From: Aureimonas sp. AU4
GTDB taxonomy: Bacteria; Pseudomonadota; Alphaproteobacteria; Rhizobiales; Rhizobiaceae
Length of the DNA: 64,000 nt
Direction: 5' to 3'
Assembly (NCBI RefSeq): GCF_001463765.1
Contig: NZ_BBWK01000001.1
Location: forward strand, 25,046-89,045
Part shown: piece after piece, positions 15,998 through 25,616 of the stretch
How the letters are laid out: each line of letters begins with the position of its first letter
Numbering within the stretch: the first letter of the stretch is position 1
Translations under genes and position numbers: made by a program
Notes under the pieces: model-generated
Told to the model about the DNA's origin: nothing
The model's database searches: none
Seen by the model: only the letters and a program-made list of their open reading frames with translations

Positions 15998-18231
15998 CAG
16001 TGCTCACCATTCGTGTTCGGTCTGTTTTCGTGCAGCCTTGCGGCAGTCATCGGCGATGCCGGGAGGCGGATGCGCACGAGAGCGCCATGCGGCACGTCCC
16101 GCGCGTCGTCCAGCTCGATGCTTCCGCCGTGTTCCTCGACGATCTTGCGAACGATCGCCAAACCCAACCCCGTCCCCTTTTCGCGCGTCGTCATATAGGG
16201 TTCGAGAAGGCGATCTCGACCCTCCTGCGGAAATCCTCGACCGTTGTCGCTGATCTCGACGACGTGCTCGCCGCCCTCGCGCCGTGCGGTCATACGGATG
16301 TGGCCGGCGTGGCCTTCCAGCGTTTCCATCGCCTCGACAGCGTTCTTCACGACGTTGCCGAAGGCTTGGCTGAGAAGTCGGATATCGAATGAGCCAAGTA
16401 AGGGCTCCTCCCCGATCAGGGTCTCGAAGGTGATACCATGGTCTCCCATCTCCCGCATGAAGACGGCCTCGCGCAGCGCTTCCCGCAGGTCGCGGTCCTC
16501 GAGGCGCGGCTTGGGCATGCGGGCGAAGGTCGAGAATTCGTCGACCATCCGCCCGATGTCCGACACCTGCCGGATGATCGTGTCGACGCAGCGATCGAAG
16601 ACCTCGCGGTCGTTTTCGATCAGTTTGCCGTAGCGGCGACGAATTCGCTCGGCCGAAAGCTGGATCGGCGTGAGCGGATTCTTGATCTCGTGCGCGATGC
16701 GCCGGGCGACGTCTGCCCAAGCCGACGAGCGCTGGGCGTCCACCAGATCGGTGATATCGTCGATCGTGATGACGCTCGGACGCAGGCCCGTCCCGCTCTC
16801 CTCGGAGGTGACGCGGATCGTGAGGGTTCGCTCGCGTTCGCGAACCCTCAGCTTGATCTGCTCCTGGTACTCGGCGTGGCGGGATGAACCCGCGGCGCGG
16901 TAGATTTCATCGATCGCTGGGAAGCGTTCCGACAGCGCGTGGCCGACGACATCGGCCGAGCGAACCCCGAGGATGCGTTCGGCCGAAGGGTTGAGCATGC
17001 TCACGCGGCCTTCGTGACTGACGCCGATCACACCGGCGGTAACCCCGGACAGGACGGCTTCCGTAAAACGTCGACGTTCGTCGATCAGGTCCTTGGCATG
17101 CACCAGTTCATGCCGCTGGCTGCGCAACTGCCCGATCATGTTGTTGAACGTGTTCGAAAGGGAGCCGACGTCCCCATCCGATACACGCACGGGAACCGAG
17201 ACGTTGAGGTTGCCCTCGCTCACCTCGTCGGCCGCGCCTATGAGCAGGCGGATCGGCCGAACCAGCCGGTCGGCCACGCCGATACCCGTCCAGATGGCGG
17301 AAAGCAGGACGATCAGGGTGATCCCGAGATACAGGAGCGCGAAGGCGATCTGCAGGTTGAAGCGGTTGCTCTCAAGGCTGGAGTATTCGGCCGAGCGCTC
17401 TTCCATCAGGCGAAGCGCGGAGATGACCTCGGGATCGACCGCCCGAACCGTGTAGAGATAGACGTCGCCGAAGCCGCGAAGGCGCGTCACTGCGCCGACA
17501 AGGTTCGTGACCCCGGGCGGAATGAAGACGAGATTGCCCTGGGACGCCTGCTCCAACGCATCGTTGGGCGGGACCGGAAGCGGCCGTTCCACCGGAACAT
17601 CGGCGCGCAGGAACGGCGTTCCGTCCTCGCGAAGGAGCTGGGCGCCGAGCAGGGAGCGCCCCCTCGCCTGCTCCGTCATGAGTTGTTGGAAACCCATCCG
17701 GTCGAGATCGTACAGCTGCCGCTGCGCGCCAAGGTCGTACGCCATCGACATCGTCGAACCCTGCAGGTTGCGCGCGTTCTCGTTGACGTAGGCATGAGCG
17801 ACGCTGGTCGACGACTCGACGATGGTACGGGTCCGAATCTCGAACCATCGGTCGAGGCCGAGGTCTAAAGTGATACCGGCGACGATGGCGACGAGGAGGG
17901 CCGGAAGAGCCGCCACGATGGAGAATAGAATGACGATGCGAACGTGAAGCCGTGACGCCGCCTTGCCCCGGCGGCGCGCGAGCGTCATGCGCGTGACCTC
18001 GCGTCCGATCAGCACGCAGAGAAGCATTACGAACGCGCCGTTCACGATCGACGCGATCTTCACGACCATATCGGTCGGCGCAATGGGCGTAAGGCCCATC
18101 AGCACCACAAACGAGATCGCGCCAGTCACAAGAGCGCCGACAACCGCAAGGATACCGGGAACGAGCATGAACCGACGCCGCTCACCGAGCGGCGTCAAAT
18201 CGTCTCCCGATGACAAGGAATGCGCTGTCAT
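15997..18231 (-). CDS. ntrY: Sensor histidine kinase NtrY
   Basis: Membrane sensor kinase that phosphorylates NtrX. With start ATG 18231 it has 744 residues (GTG 18243 is an alternative; GGTGGG lies upstream of the ATG). Three membrane spans lie near the N-terminus and a fourth around residue 300, enclosing a periplasmic sensor region. Then come a HAMP domain, a PAS domain, the HisKA box ARRIAHEIKNPLTPIQ with the phospho-acceptor His, and the HATPase boxes DNGRGF and GTGLGLAIV. It lies 75 bp after ntrC and directly before ntrX, the standard ntrBC-ntrYX order. An operator-like direct repeat occupies the gap before it. Confidence 0.96.
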   Translation of the reverse strand: MTAHSLSSGDDLTPLGERRRFMLVPGILAVVGALVTGAISFVVLMGLTPIAPTDMVVKIASIVNGAFVMLLCVLIGREVTRMTLARRRGKAASRLHVRIVILFSIVAALPALLVAIVAGITLDLGLDRWFEIRTRTIVESSTSVAHAYVNENARNLQGSTMSMAYDLGAQRQLYDLDRMGFQQLMTEQARGRSLLGAQLLREDGTPFLRADVPVERPLPVPPNDALEQASQGNLVFIPPGVTNLVGAVTRLRGFGDVYLYTVRAVDPEVISALRLMEERSAEYSSLESNRFNLQIAFALLYLGITLIVLLSAIWTGIGVADRLVRPIRLLIGAADEVSEGNLNVSVPVRVSDGDVGSLSNTFNNMIGQLRSQRHELVHAKDLIDERRRFTEAVLSGVTAGVIGVSHEGRVSMLNPSAERILGVRSADVVGHALSERFPAIDEIYRAAGSSRHAEYQEQIKLRVRERERTLTIRVTSEESGTGLRPSVITIDDITDLVDAQRSSAWADVARRIAHEIKNPLTPIQLSAERIRRRYGKLIENDREVFDRCVDTIIRQVSDIGRMVDEFSTFARMPKPRLEDRDLREALREAVFMREMGDHGITFETLIGEEPLLGSFDIRLLSQAFGNVVKNAVEAMETLEGHAGHIRMTARREGGEHVVEISDNGRGFPQEGRDRLLEPYMTTREKGTGLGLAIVRKIVEEHGGSIELDDARDVPHGALVRIRLPASPMTAARLHENRPNTNGEH

Positions 18232-18261
18232 GAGCACGCCCACCGTGAATCACGTGGCATG

Positions 18262-18291
18262 ATTGCAACGCAATGTGTCTAAATTGCAACG
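18262..18291. promoter_or_regulatory. Operator-like direct repeat before ntrY
   Basis: ATTGCAACG occurs at 18262-18270 and 18283-18291, a repeat spacing of exactly 21 bp, or two helical turns. The first copy is also part of the inverted repeat ATTGC-AAC-GCAAT (18262-18274). It lies in the short ntrC-ntrY gap, 30 bp upstream of the ntrY ATG. The geometry suits a dimeric regulator bound on one face of the DNA; the regulator is unknown. Confidence 0.45.
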
Positions 18292-18306
18292 AAGATTTCG
18301 GCGTCG

Positions 18307-19755
18307 TTATCTTATCGAGCGAACGATCGAGATGTCGAGATCCCGGATCTTCTTGCGAAGGGTATTTCGGTTCACACCGAGGAGGTCGGCTGCCTTGACC
18401 TGGTTGCCGCGCGTTGCGGCAAGGGCCGCAGCGATCAGCGGATATTCTACCTCGCGCAGAATGCGACCGTGAAGACCCGGCGGTGGAAGTTCATTGCCGT
18501 AGGAGGTGAAGTAGTCGGCGAGGTAGCGTTCGACCGACGCGGACAGGTCGATCGGCTTGTTGCCGTCACCCTCGCTGCCGGTCGGGCGCGCGTGGTCGGC
18601 GGCGAGCTCATGCTCAACGAGCTCGGCTGTGATCTCGTCCTGTGGGTAGAGCGCACACAGGCGTCTCACAAGGTTTTCCAGCTCGCGCACGTTGCCAGGC
18701 CATGAGTAGCGCCTCATGACATCCAGAGCACCGGACGTCAGCGTCTTGCGAGACAGGCCGTCCTTCTGCACGAGCGAGAAGAAATGATTGGTCAGGTCGC
18801 TCAGGTCCTCGATGCGCTCTCGCAACGGCGGAAGGCGTAGAGGGACGACGTTCAGACGATAGAAGAGATCCTCGCGGAACAGCCCGCGCTGAATGAGCTG
18901 GCGCAGGTCCTTATTGGTCGCAGACACAATTCGAACGTCGGTCGCGATCGGGGTGCGCCCGCCGACGACCGTGTACTCGCCCTGCTGCAGAACGCGAAGC
19001 AAGCGGGTCTGCGCCTCCATCGGCATGTCGCCGATCTCGTCGAGGAAGAGCGTACCACCCTCTGCCTGCTCGAAACGCCCACTCGTGCGGGTCTGCGCGC
19101 CGGTGAACGCACCCTTCTCATGACCGAAAAGTTCTGATTCGATCAGGTCGCGCGGAATGGCGGCCATGTTGATCGCGACGAACGGACCCTTCCGCCGGCG
19201 GCCGTAGTCGTGCAACGCTCTCGCGACGAGTTCCTTACCTGTTCCGGACTCTCCCGTGATCGTGACGGTCAGGTCGGTCTGCATCATGCGTGCCAGCGCG
19301 CGGTAGATATCCTGCATGGCAGGCGAGCGGCCGACTAGGGGGATCGCCTCGCCGCCGTCTTCCGCGCCACCTAGGCGAGCCTGCGCTTTTGGCTCCGCCA
19401 GTGCCCGCCTGACGATCGTAACCAGTTCCGCCAAATCGAAGGGCTTCGGAATATAGTCATAGGCCCCCTTCTCCGAGGCCTTGATCGCCGTCATGAACGT
19501 GTTCTGCGCGCTCATGACGATAACCGGCATGTCCGGTCGCGTGTTCTTGATCTTCGGCAACGTGTCGAAGACGTTGCCGTCCGGCATCAGAACATCGGTG
19601 ATGGCAAGGTCACCGTCGCCTGAGCTGATCCATCGCCAAAGCGTTGCGATGTTCGATGTCACGCGCACCTCGAAGCCAGCCCGCATGAGGGCCTGGCTGA
19701 TCACGGTCCGGATCGCGGCGTCGTCGTCCGCAACGAGAATCTGCGAACTGGCCAT
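18307..19755 (-). CDS. ntrC: Nitrogen regulator NtrC (sigma-54 activator)
   Basis: Response regulator of the general nitrogen control system; phosphorylated by NtrB, it activates sigma-54 promoters of nitrogen-assimilation genes. The 482-residue protein has a receiver domain ([10 protein letters not shown], phospho-acceptor Asp in ITDVLMPDG, conserved Lys in PKPFD). The AAA+ domain follows with Walker [10 protein letters not shown], an intact GAFTGAQ loop and Walker [10 protein letters not shown]. It ends with a Fis-type DNA-binding helix-turn-helix ([17 protein letters not shown]). The start ATG 19755 overlaps the ntrB stop codon, so the two are translationally coupled. Confidence 0.97.
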   Translation of the reverse strand: MASSQILVADDDAAIRTVISQALMRAGFEVRVTSNIATLWRWISSGDGDLAITDVLMPDGNVFDTLPKIKNTRPDMPVIVMSAQNTFMTAIKASEKGAYDYIPKPFDLAELVTIVRRALAEPKAQARLGGAEDGGEAIPLVGRSPAMQDIYRALARMMQTDLTVTITGESGTGKELVARALHDYGRRRKGPFVAINMAAIPRDLIESELFGHEKGAFTGAQTRTSGRFEQAEGGTLFLDEIGDMPMEAQTRLLRVLQQGEYTVVGGRTPIATDVRIVSATNKDLRQLIQRGLFREDLFYRLNVVPLRLPPLRERIEDLSDLTNHFFSLVQKDGLSRKTLTSGALDVMRRYSWPGNVRELENLVRRLCALYPQDEITAELVEHELAADHARPTGSEGDGNKPIDLSASVERYLADYFTSYGNELPPPGLHGRILREVEYPLIAAALAATRGNQVKAADLLGVNRNTLRKKIRDLDISIVRSIR

Positions 19756-20885
19756 CAGCGACTCCGTCGTCCAGAGGTGTTGGAAGCGTCCGAACGCTGT
19801 GGTTCGCTCCAGGCAGGCATGAGCACCCGGAACATGGTTTGGCCCGGGTGGGACTCGCATTCTATGACGCCGCCGTGGTCGCCGACGATCTTGGCGACCA
19901 GGGCAAGACCCAGACCCGTCCCGCTTGGCTTCGTCGTGACGAAGGGGTCGAAGATGTGTTCGCGGATATCGTCCGGCACGCCGACGCCGTTGTCCTCGAC
20001 AATGAATTCGAGGGGTAGCGTCACCCGGGACTTCGTACCGGGGACAGACAACCGCACGCCGGGGCGAAAGGCCGTCGAGAGCCGGATCTCGCCGTCTTCC
20101 CGGTCTTTCAGCGCTTCGCTGGCATTCTTCAGCAGGTTGAGGAAGACCTGGACCAGTTGATCGCGGTTCGCGAAGACCGGCGGAAGTGACGGATCGTAAA
20201 CTTCGTGAATGCGAATGCCACGTGCGAAGCCGCTCTTTGAGAGGGTCTTCACATGCTCGAGCACGGAGTGAATGTTGACCGCCGACCGCTCGATCGGCCG
20301 TTGGTCCGAAAAGACCTCCATTCGGTCGACGAGTTTGACGATGCGGTCGCTTTCCTCTTGGATGAGGCGCGTGAGGACACGGTCCTCGTCCGTCGCAGCG
20401 GTCTCGAGGAGCTGCGCCGCGCCCTTGATGCCCGACAACGGGTTGCGAATTTCATGAGCCAGCATCACTGCGAGACCCGTGACCGTGCGCGCAGCCGAGC
20501 GATGCGTGAGCTGGCGGTCCATCTTGTCGGCGATTGAGCGCTGCTGAATCATGATGACGACATGATCGGCTCGATCCGGCAACGCCGAGACGTAGACGTC
20601 GACCAACCGCTCGCCCCCGAGGCGCGGCGAGGAGATGTCGACGCGGTACTCACTGATGCGGGATTGGTGATCCCGCACCTGTTCGATCAGACGGAAGATC
20701 GGGCTATCGGAAGGAATGAATTGCTGGAGGCTGCGTTTGGCGAGGCTGGCCGCGCTCGACGAGAAGAACTGCTCGGCATCCGAATTGACGAAGACGAAGC
20801 GATTTGCCCCGTCGCAGACGAGAACCGGATGAGGAAGCGCATTCAGGACTCCGGCTTCTTGTTGCGAGAGGAGCGTCTCGGGCAT
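19755..20885 (-). CDS. ntrB: Sensor kinase/phosphatase NtrB
   Basis: Cytoplasmic kinase and phosphatase for NtrC, controlled in relatives by PII protein. The 376-residue protein has a PAS domain (about 10-110), the HisKA motif [15 protein letters not shown] with the phospho-acceptor His, and HATPase boxes [19 protein letters not shown] and GTGLGLALV. No membrane span is seen. ATG 20885 starts 4 nt after the dusB stop, the classic nifR3-ntrBC arrangement, so dusB and ntrB are cotranscribed. Confidence 0.96.
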   Translation of the reverse strand: MPETLLSQQEAGVLNALPHPVLVCDGANRFVFVNSDAEQFFSSSAASLAKRSLQQFIPSDSPIFRLIEQVRDHQSRISEYRVDISSPRLGGERLVDVYVSALPDRADHVVIMIQQRSIADKMDRQLTHRSAARTVTGLAVMLAHEIRNPLSGIKGAAQLLETAATDEDRVLTRLIQEESDRIVKLVDRMEVFSDQRPIERSAVNIHSVLEHVKTLSKSGFARGIRIHEVYDPSLPPVFANRDQLVQVFLNLLKNASEALKDREDGEIRLSTAFRPGVRLSVPGTKSRVTLPLEFIVEDNGVGVPDDIREHIFDPFVTTKPSGTGLGLALVAKIVGDHGGVIECESHPGQTMFRVLMPAWSEPQRSDASNTSGRRSR

Positions 20886-20889
20886 GGCG

Positions 20890-21969
20890 TCAGGCTGCCT
20901 TCCGTTGGATGCGTGCAGACTCAAGCTCCGCTGCCGAGACACCAGCGAAGAGGCGGCGAAGGGAGGCGAAAACCTCGTCGGAGCTGCTCTGGCGCAAGAG
21001 CACTGCCGTCTCACTCGACAGCTCACCCACGAGCCTTGCAAGGCCCTCCAGATACCAGCCGAGGTGTTTGCGGGCGTGGCGCACCCCGACCGAAGGCCCG
21101 TAATGCGTCAGCATGGCGTCGTAATGCTCTGTCGTGATGTCGGCCATATCGCGTTGCGCAAGGTCGACCATGCTCGCTCTTCCGGCAAGGAGCGCCGGTG
21201 CCCAAGGGCGACCGCACGCACCGCGGCCGACCATCAGGCCTTGGCAACCGCTTCTTGCCCGCATGAGCGGGACCTGATCCGGATCGGTGAGGTCACCGTT
21301 GGCTGTCACCGGCAAGCCTGTCGCTCGTGCGACGTCGGCGATTGCTGACCAATCGGCATGGCCTTCATAGAATTGGTCGCGCGTGCGTCCATGAACTGTC
21401 AGACGCACCGCACCCTCTTCCGAGGCGGCTTTTGCGATATCCGCTGCGTTGAGCTGCGATCGATCCCAACCGAGCCGCATCTTGACGGAAACAGGGACGG
21501 AGCCGGCGCCACGCTTCGTTGCGGCGACGATGCGCCGAGCAAGATCCAAGTCACGCATGAGCGCCGCGCCGGACGCACCGCCCACAACCTTCTTCGCGGG
21601 GCAGCCCATATTGATATCGATGTGGTCGGCGCCACCGCCTGCGAGGTGGCGCGCCGCCTCCTCCATCGCCTTCGGCTCGCGCCCTGCCAACTGCACGGCA
21701 TGGACGCCATCGCCGGCTCGCTGCGAGCGAAGGAAGCTTTCGGCATCTCCGCGCACCAACTCACCACTCGCGACCATCTCGCTGAAGACGATAGGCGTTC
21801 CGAAGGATCGGACCAGTCGCCGAAACGGAACATCTGTGATGCCCGAGAGGGGCGCCATAACGACGTCGAACGGGTCTCGCGCCGAACTCGCTGCTTGAAT
21901 GCCCGCTGGACATACAGTTGCTCGAGATGGCGCAGGATTCGTCAGCATCCTTGTACCATATCGAGGCAT
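20890..21969 (-). CDS. dusB: tRNA-dihydrouridine synthase (NifR3/DusB family)
   Basis: FMN enzyme that reduces uridines in the tRNA D-loop using NADPH. The TIM barrel starts with [17 protein letters not shown]. The catalytic Cys is in [18 protein letters not shown], with the HGRT and ANGD(L)TD motifs later. The first roughly 30 residues before the barrel look unconserved; ATG 21948 and later starts are possible, and no clear ribosome site settles the matter. It is the first gene of the ntr operon and diverges from ispDF. Confidence 0.94.
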   Translation of the reverse strand: MPRYGTRMLTNPAPSRATVCPAGIQAASSARDPFDVVMAPLSGITDVPFRRLVRSFGTPIVFSEMVASGELVRGDAESFLRSQRAGDGVHAVQLAGREPKAMEEAARHLAGGGADHIDINMGCPAKKVVGGASGAALMRDLDLARRIVAATKRGAGSVPVSVKMRLGWDRSQLNAADIAKAASEEGAVRLTVHGRTRDQFYEGHADWSAIADVARATGLPVTANGDLTDPDQVPLMRARSGCQGLMVGRGACGRPWAPALLAGRASMVDLAQRDMADITTEHYDAMLTHYGPSVGVRHARKHLGWYLEGLARLVGELSSETAVLLRQSSSDEVFASLRRLFAGVSAAELESARIQRKAA

Positions 21970-22097
21970 GCTTAAATCGCAAGCACGAAACGGGTGCAGT
22001 GCAACACCAGGGCGCTCATGTGCTATGGAGTCGGCTCATTGCGAAATCGCCGGCAATATGATCTTCCGGCCCGTTCAGGTTTTTGGAAGGCTCACCC

Positions 22098-23267
22098 ATG
22101 AGAGTTGCGGCCATTCTCGTTGCGGCCGGGCGCGGCGAGCGCGCAGGACCGTCCGCGGATGGACCGAAGCAGTACCGAACAATCGGCGGACGGGCCGTGA
22201 TCGCCCACACTTTAAACGCCTTCCGCGCCGCAGGCACAGTCACTCAGATCGTAGTCGTCGTTCATCCCGACGATATCGAACGCCTACGGACTGCAAGCGA
22301 CACGGGCGACTGCCTGATCGTCCCGGGCGGCCCCACACGGCAAGCATCCGTTTTGGAAGGACTACTGGCGCTTCGCTCCCATGTGCCGGACATCGTGCTG
22401 ATCCATGACGCCGTTCGACCCTTCGTCACGGCCGAACTGATCGATGAAGTCGTGAAGACAGTAGCGGAAAGCGGTGCCGCCCTCCCTGTGCTCCCCATCA
22501 CGGATACGGTCAAATCAGTCGATCCCGTCGGGAAAGTCATCACCACGGTACCGCGGGCAGGCTTGTTTGGTGCTCAGACGCCGCAGGGCTTCCGCTTTCG
22601 TGAGATTCTCGCAGCTCACCACGCCGCGGCGGCCAGCGAGGACGTCGTGTTCACCGACGACACCTCGATCGCGGAATGGCACGGGATCCCGGTGCAGACC
22701 ATTCTCGGCAGCGTCGACAATGTGAAGCTGACGACAGCACGTGATATCCAGATCGCCGACGAGCGACTGAAGGGATTCCTCACGATGGTGGATGTGCGAA
22801 CCGGGAATGGATACGACGTTCACCAGCTCGTTGCGGGAGATGGCGTGACGCTCTGCGGGGTGCGTATTCCCCATGACCAGACGTTGCTCGGGCACTCCGA
22901 TGCGGATGTCGGGCTACACGCGCTTACGGATGCGCTCCTGGCCACATGCGGCGGCGGCGACATCGGTCTTCACTTCCCTCCGAGCGATCCGCAGTGGAAA
23001 GGCGCGTCGTCGGATCGTTTCCTGCGGCATGCCGCAGAGATGGTCTCTGCGAAGGGCGGCCGCATCTGCAACGTCGATGTCACGCTGATCTGCGAGGCCC
23101 CGAAGATCGCACCCCATCGCGAGCGCATGACACGGGCCATCGGGAATGTGCTCGGTCTGGATGCCGACCGGGTTTCGGTGAAGGCCACGACCAACGAGAC
23201 CATCGGTTTTGTCGGGCGCCGCGAGGGAATTGCGGCCATCGCGACGGCAAGCGTTGTCTATGCTTGA
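22098..23267 (+). CDS. ispDF: Bifunctional IspD/IspF enzyme of the MEP isoprenoid pathway
   Basis: One polypeptide catalyses two non-consecutive steps of isoprenoid precursor synthesis: CTP transfer to MEP (IspD) and cyclisation to MEcPP (IspF). The start ATG 22098 follows GGAAGG. The IspD part (about residues 1-225) shows the CTP-binding loop [11 protein letters not shown] and the HDAVRPF motif. The IspF part (about 230-389) shows the zinc ligands in GNGYDVHQL and the [16 protein letters not shown] block. 389 residues is normal for the fused enzyme of alphaproteobacteria. It overlaps the downstream CinA-like gene by 8 nt. Confidence 0.97.
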   Translation: MRVAAILVAAGRGERAGPSADGPKQYRTIGGRAVIAHTLNAFRAAGTVTQIVVVVHPDDIERLRTASDTGDCLIVPGGPTRQASVLEGLLALRSHVPDIVLIHDAVRPFVTAELIDEVVKTVAESGAALPVLPITDTVKSVDPVGKVITTVPRAGLFGAQTPQGFRFREILAAHHAAAASEDVVFTDDTSIAEWHGIPVQTILGSVDNVKLTTARDIQIADERLKGFLTMVDVRTGNGYDVHQLVAGDGVTLCGVRIPHDQTLLGHSDADVGLHALTDALLATCGGGDIGLHFPPSDPQWKGASSDRFLRHAAEMVSAKGGRICNVDVTLICEAPKIAPHRERMTRAIGNVLGLDADRVSVKATTNETIGFVGRREGIAAIATASVVYA

Positions 23268-23790
23268 CGCGGAAATCGAAGACACGGCTGCGCGCCTGAT
23301 CACTCTGCTGTTGAAGAAAGGGCGGAAAGTCTCGACGGCGGAGTCTTGCACGGGCGGACTCCTCGCCGGCGCGATCACCTCCATTTCCGGGTCGTCCGCT
23401 GTCTTCGACCAAGGCTTCGTCACCTATTCGAACGCTGCCAAACATGAGCTTCTGGCGGTGCCGCAGAGGCTACTCGATACATTCGGCGCCGTTTCGAGTG
23501 AGGTTGCCGAGGCGATGGCAAGAGGCTTGCGCGCGAGGACGCAAGCCGACTACTCGATCTCCGTCACCGGCATCGCCGGTCCCGGCGGCGGCACGGGCGC
23601 GAAGCCTGTAGGTCTTGTTTATTTCGGCATCGCGACCGCGGCCAGCGTCGTTACATTCGAGCAACGCTTCAAGACGCTCGATCGTGCGGGCATAAGGCGA
23701 GCGAGCGTCCTGTTCGCCCTGGCTGCCGTCACGCGCAGCGTCGAAGCCGACCGCTGCGGTCAGGCGCTTGACGGCGACGCACGGCCGTAG
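23260..23790 (+). CDS. pncC: CinA C-terminal-domain protein, nicotinamide-nucleotide amidase
   Basis: The stand-alone CinA C-terminal domain deamidates NMN to nicotinate mononucleotide in pyridine-nucleotide recycling. The 176-residue product has the hallmark [14 protein letters not shown] near residue 25, [13 protein letters not shown], and [21 protein letters not shown], all conserved in the family. The ATG at 23260 lies inside the end of ispDF. The N-terminal nucleotide-binding half of full CinA is absent, as in many Proteobacteria. The 3' end overlaps ratA by 31 bp, tail to tail. Confidence 0.93.
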   Translation: MLDAEIEDTAARLITLLLKKGRKVSTAESCTGGLLAGAITSISGSSAVFDQGFVTYSNAAKHELLAVPQRLLDTFGAVSSEVAEAMARGLRARTQADYSISVTGIAGPGGGTGAKPVGLVYFGIATAASVVTFEQRFKTLDRAGIRRASVLFALAAVTRSVEADRCGQALDGDARP

Positions 23791-24224
23791 ACGACATCCG
23801 CCCGCTCTTCGAACGCATTGGCGAAGCGACGAAACGCGTAGTCGAACATCGAGCCCATCAAGAGTCCCAGGGCCCGACTCTTGAACTCGTAGTCGATGAA
23901 GAACCGCACCTCACATCCCGAACCCGCAGGCAGGAAGGTCCAACGGTTCTCGAGGTAGCGAAACGGCCCGTCGACATAGGAGACGTCGATCTGCCGTTCG
24001 TCGGGCCGCAGGAGAACCTGGGAGGTAAAAGTCTCTCGGACAAGTTTGTAGGCGACCGTCATATCCGCGATGAGCAGCGTCTTGCCGTCCCGCTCACGGC
24101 GCGAGCGGACCACGAGGTTCTGACAAAGCGGCAGGAAGCGCGGGTAATGCTCGATATCGGCGACCAAATCGAACATCTGGTCGGGAGTATGGGAAACCGT
24201 GCGCGCGTTTTCGAATTTCGGCAT
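23760..24224 (-). CDS. RatA/Coq10-type START-domain protein
   Basis: A 154-residue START/SRPBCC-fold protein. Members include E. coli RatA, proposed to inhibit 70S association, and mitochondrial Coq10, which binds ubiquinone. The pattern VADIEHYPRFLPLC near residue 25 and the late FFIDYEFKS...AFRRFANAFEERA block are characteristic. In alphaproteobacteria a Coq10-like role in ubiquinone handling is at least as likely as a toxin role, and no antitoxin gene is adjacent. It sits 6 nt downstream of lipA, so it is probably cotranscribed with it. Confidence 0.9.
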   Translation of the reverse strand: MPKFENARTVSHTPDQMFDLVADIEHYPRFLPLCQNLVVRSRRERDGKTLLIADMTVAYKLVRETFTSQVLLRPDERQIDVSYVDGPFRYLENRWTFLPAGSGCEVRFFIDYEFKSRALGLLMGSMFDYAFRRFANAFEERADVVYGRASPSSA

Positions 24225-24230
24225 CCAGCG

Positions 24231-25199
24231 TTAGGCCGCCTGACGCGCCACGCGGGCGGCCTTGAGACGGGCAAAATCATCACCCGCGTGGTGCGACGAC
24301 CGCGTCAGCGGGCTTGAGGCCACAACCAGAAAACCCTTCGTGTACCCGACCGTTTCGTAAGACTTGAACTCCTCCGGCGTCACGTAACGCTTCACCTCAT
24401 GGTGCTTGCGCGTCGGCTGAAGGTACTGACCGATCGTCATGAAGTCGACGTCGGCTGTCCGAAGGTCGTCCATGAGCTGAAGAACCTCGTTCCGCTCTTC
24501 GCCCAGACCGACCATGATGCCGGACTTGGTGAAGATCGTCGGGTCGAGTTCCTTCACGCGCTGCAGCAACCGGATCGAGTGGAAGTATCGAGCACCTGGC
24601 CGCACCGTCAGGTAATTGGAGGGCACCGTTTCTAGGTTGTGGTTGAAGACGTCGGGACGTGCATCGACCACAGCCTCAAGCGCCCCCGGCTTGCGAAGGA
24701 AGTCCGGGGTGAGGATTTCAATGGTCGTAAGCGGGGCGGCAGCACGTATCGCACGGATGGTGTTGACGAAGTGTTGCGCGCCACCGTCGGCCAGATCATC
24801 CCGGTCCACCGAGGTGATGACGACGTGGCTCAGACCCATGCTCGCAACGGCACGTCCGACGCTGGCGGGCTCATCACGATCCAATGCGTGGGGCATTCCG
24901 GTGGCGACGTTGCAGAAAGCACAGGCTCTCGTGCAGATGCCGCCCATGATCATGAACGTCGCGTGCTTCTTTTCCCAGCAGCCGCCTATGTTCGGACAGC
25001 CAGCCTCCTCACACACGGTAACGAGCTTATTCGATTGGACGATCTCGCGCGTCTCGAAATAGCCCTTCGAAACGGGGGCCTTGACGCGGATCCAGTCAGG
25101 CTTGGGGAGAACCGGCGTGTCCGGCCTGCGAGCTTTTTCCGGATGACGCGGCCGAGGCACGGCCTCGGCCGACGAGCGCTTATCGAGAATGGTGACCAT
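24231..25199 (-). CDS. lipA: Lipoyl synthase
   Basis: Radical-SAM enzyme that inserts two sulfurs into protein-bound octanoyl groups to make lipoyl cofactors, as needed by the PDH complex encoded nearby. The 322-residue protein has the auxiliary cluster cysteines in [13 protein letters not shown] and the radical-SAM motif [10 protein letters not shown]-terminal [10 protein letters not shown] segment holds the conserved Ser ligand of the auxiliary cluster. lipA neighbours lpdA and the PDH genes, which ties cofactor supply to its consumer. ratA follows directly. Confidence 0.98.
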   Translation of the reverse strand: MVTILDKRSSAEAVPRPRHPEKARRPDTPVLPKPDWIRVKAPVSKGYFETREIVQSNKLVTVCEEAGCPNIGGCWEKKHATFMIMGGICTRACAFCNVATGMPHALDRDEPASVGRAVASMGLSHVVITSVDRDDLADGGAQHFVNTIRAIRAAAPLTTIEILTPDFLRKPGALEAVVDARPDVFNHNLETVPSNYLTVRPGARYFHSIRLLQRVKELDPTIFTKSGIMVGLGEERNEVLQLMDDLRTADVDFMTIGQYLQPTRKHHEVKRYVTPEEFKSYETVGYTKGFLVVASSPLTRSSHHAGDDFARLKAARVARQAA

Positions 25200-25241
25200 G
25201 ACACTCTAACTAAGCAAGGCCACCAATGAACGCAACGCGAC

Positions 25242-25496
25242 TTATGCGCGACCGCGGATGGCACGCCACAGGAAGATGAGGATGCACGCGCCGATGATTG
25301 CGACGATGAACTGAACGTACCAGATCGGCGTCGTGTACACGCCGAGCAGATTCAGAATGAAGTTGAGGAACAGGGCGCCGACGATGCCCAGGATGATATT
25401 CGTCAGAAGGCCGATATTGGCCTTCATGATCTTTTCCGCGACCCACCCGGCAAGACCGCCGAGAATGATCGACATAATGATACCCTGTCCGTCCAT
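25242..25496 (-). CDS. GlsB/YeaQ/YmgE family small membrane protein
   Basis: An 84-residue integral membrane protein with three predicted membrane spans. The glycine-rich GGLAGWVAEKIM and LGIVGALFLNFILNLLG segments define the transglycosylase-associated (YeaQ/YmgE) family, whose members are often stress-induced; biochemical function is unknown. ATG 25496 is chosen because AGGAG lies 7 nt upstream. It is flanked by a terminator after lpdA and by lipA 42 bp downstream. Confidence 0.88.
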   Translation of the reverse strand: MDGQGIIMSIILGGLAGWVAEKIMKANIGLLTNIILGIVGALFLNFILNLLGVYTTPIWYVQFIVAIIGACILIFLWRAIRGRA

Positions 25497-25567
25497 GCGA
25501 AACTCCTGTTCGAGCTGCGGCAAAACTGCACGCCCAGAAGCGTAAATGGGTCGAAATTCGGGCGGTC

Positions 25568-25600
25568 AAGAAGAGGTGACATCGGAAAGATGTGGTCACC
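25568..25600 (-). terminator. Intrinsic terminator after lpdA
   Basis: GGTGACATC (25575-25583) pairs with GATGTGGTCACC (25589-25600) around a 5-nt loop, with a small bulge. Read on the minus strand the stem is followed by TCTTCTT. It starts 17 bp after the lpdA stop, so the PDH transcript probably ends here and glsB/lipA have their own promoter. Confidence 0.65.
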
Positions 25601-25616
25601 ACCCCCTGACGCGAAT

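Noticed and set aside
18240..18275. Possible sigma-54 promoter before ntrY (GTGGCATGATTGC)
   Set aside because: The distance between GG and GC is 7 bp instead of the required 10, and it points away from ntrY.
23760..24224. RatA as toxin of a type II toxin-antitoxin pair
   Set aside because: The old family name suggests it, but no antitoxin gene is adjacent and the START fold and lipA context favour a Coq10-like housekeeping role.
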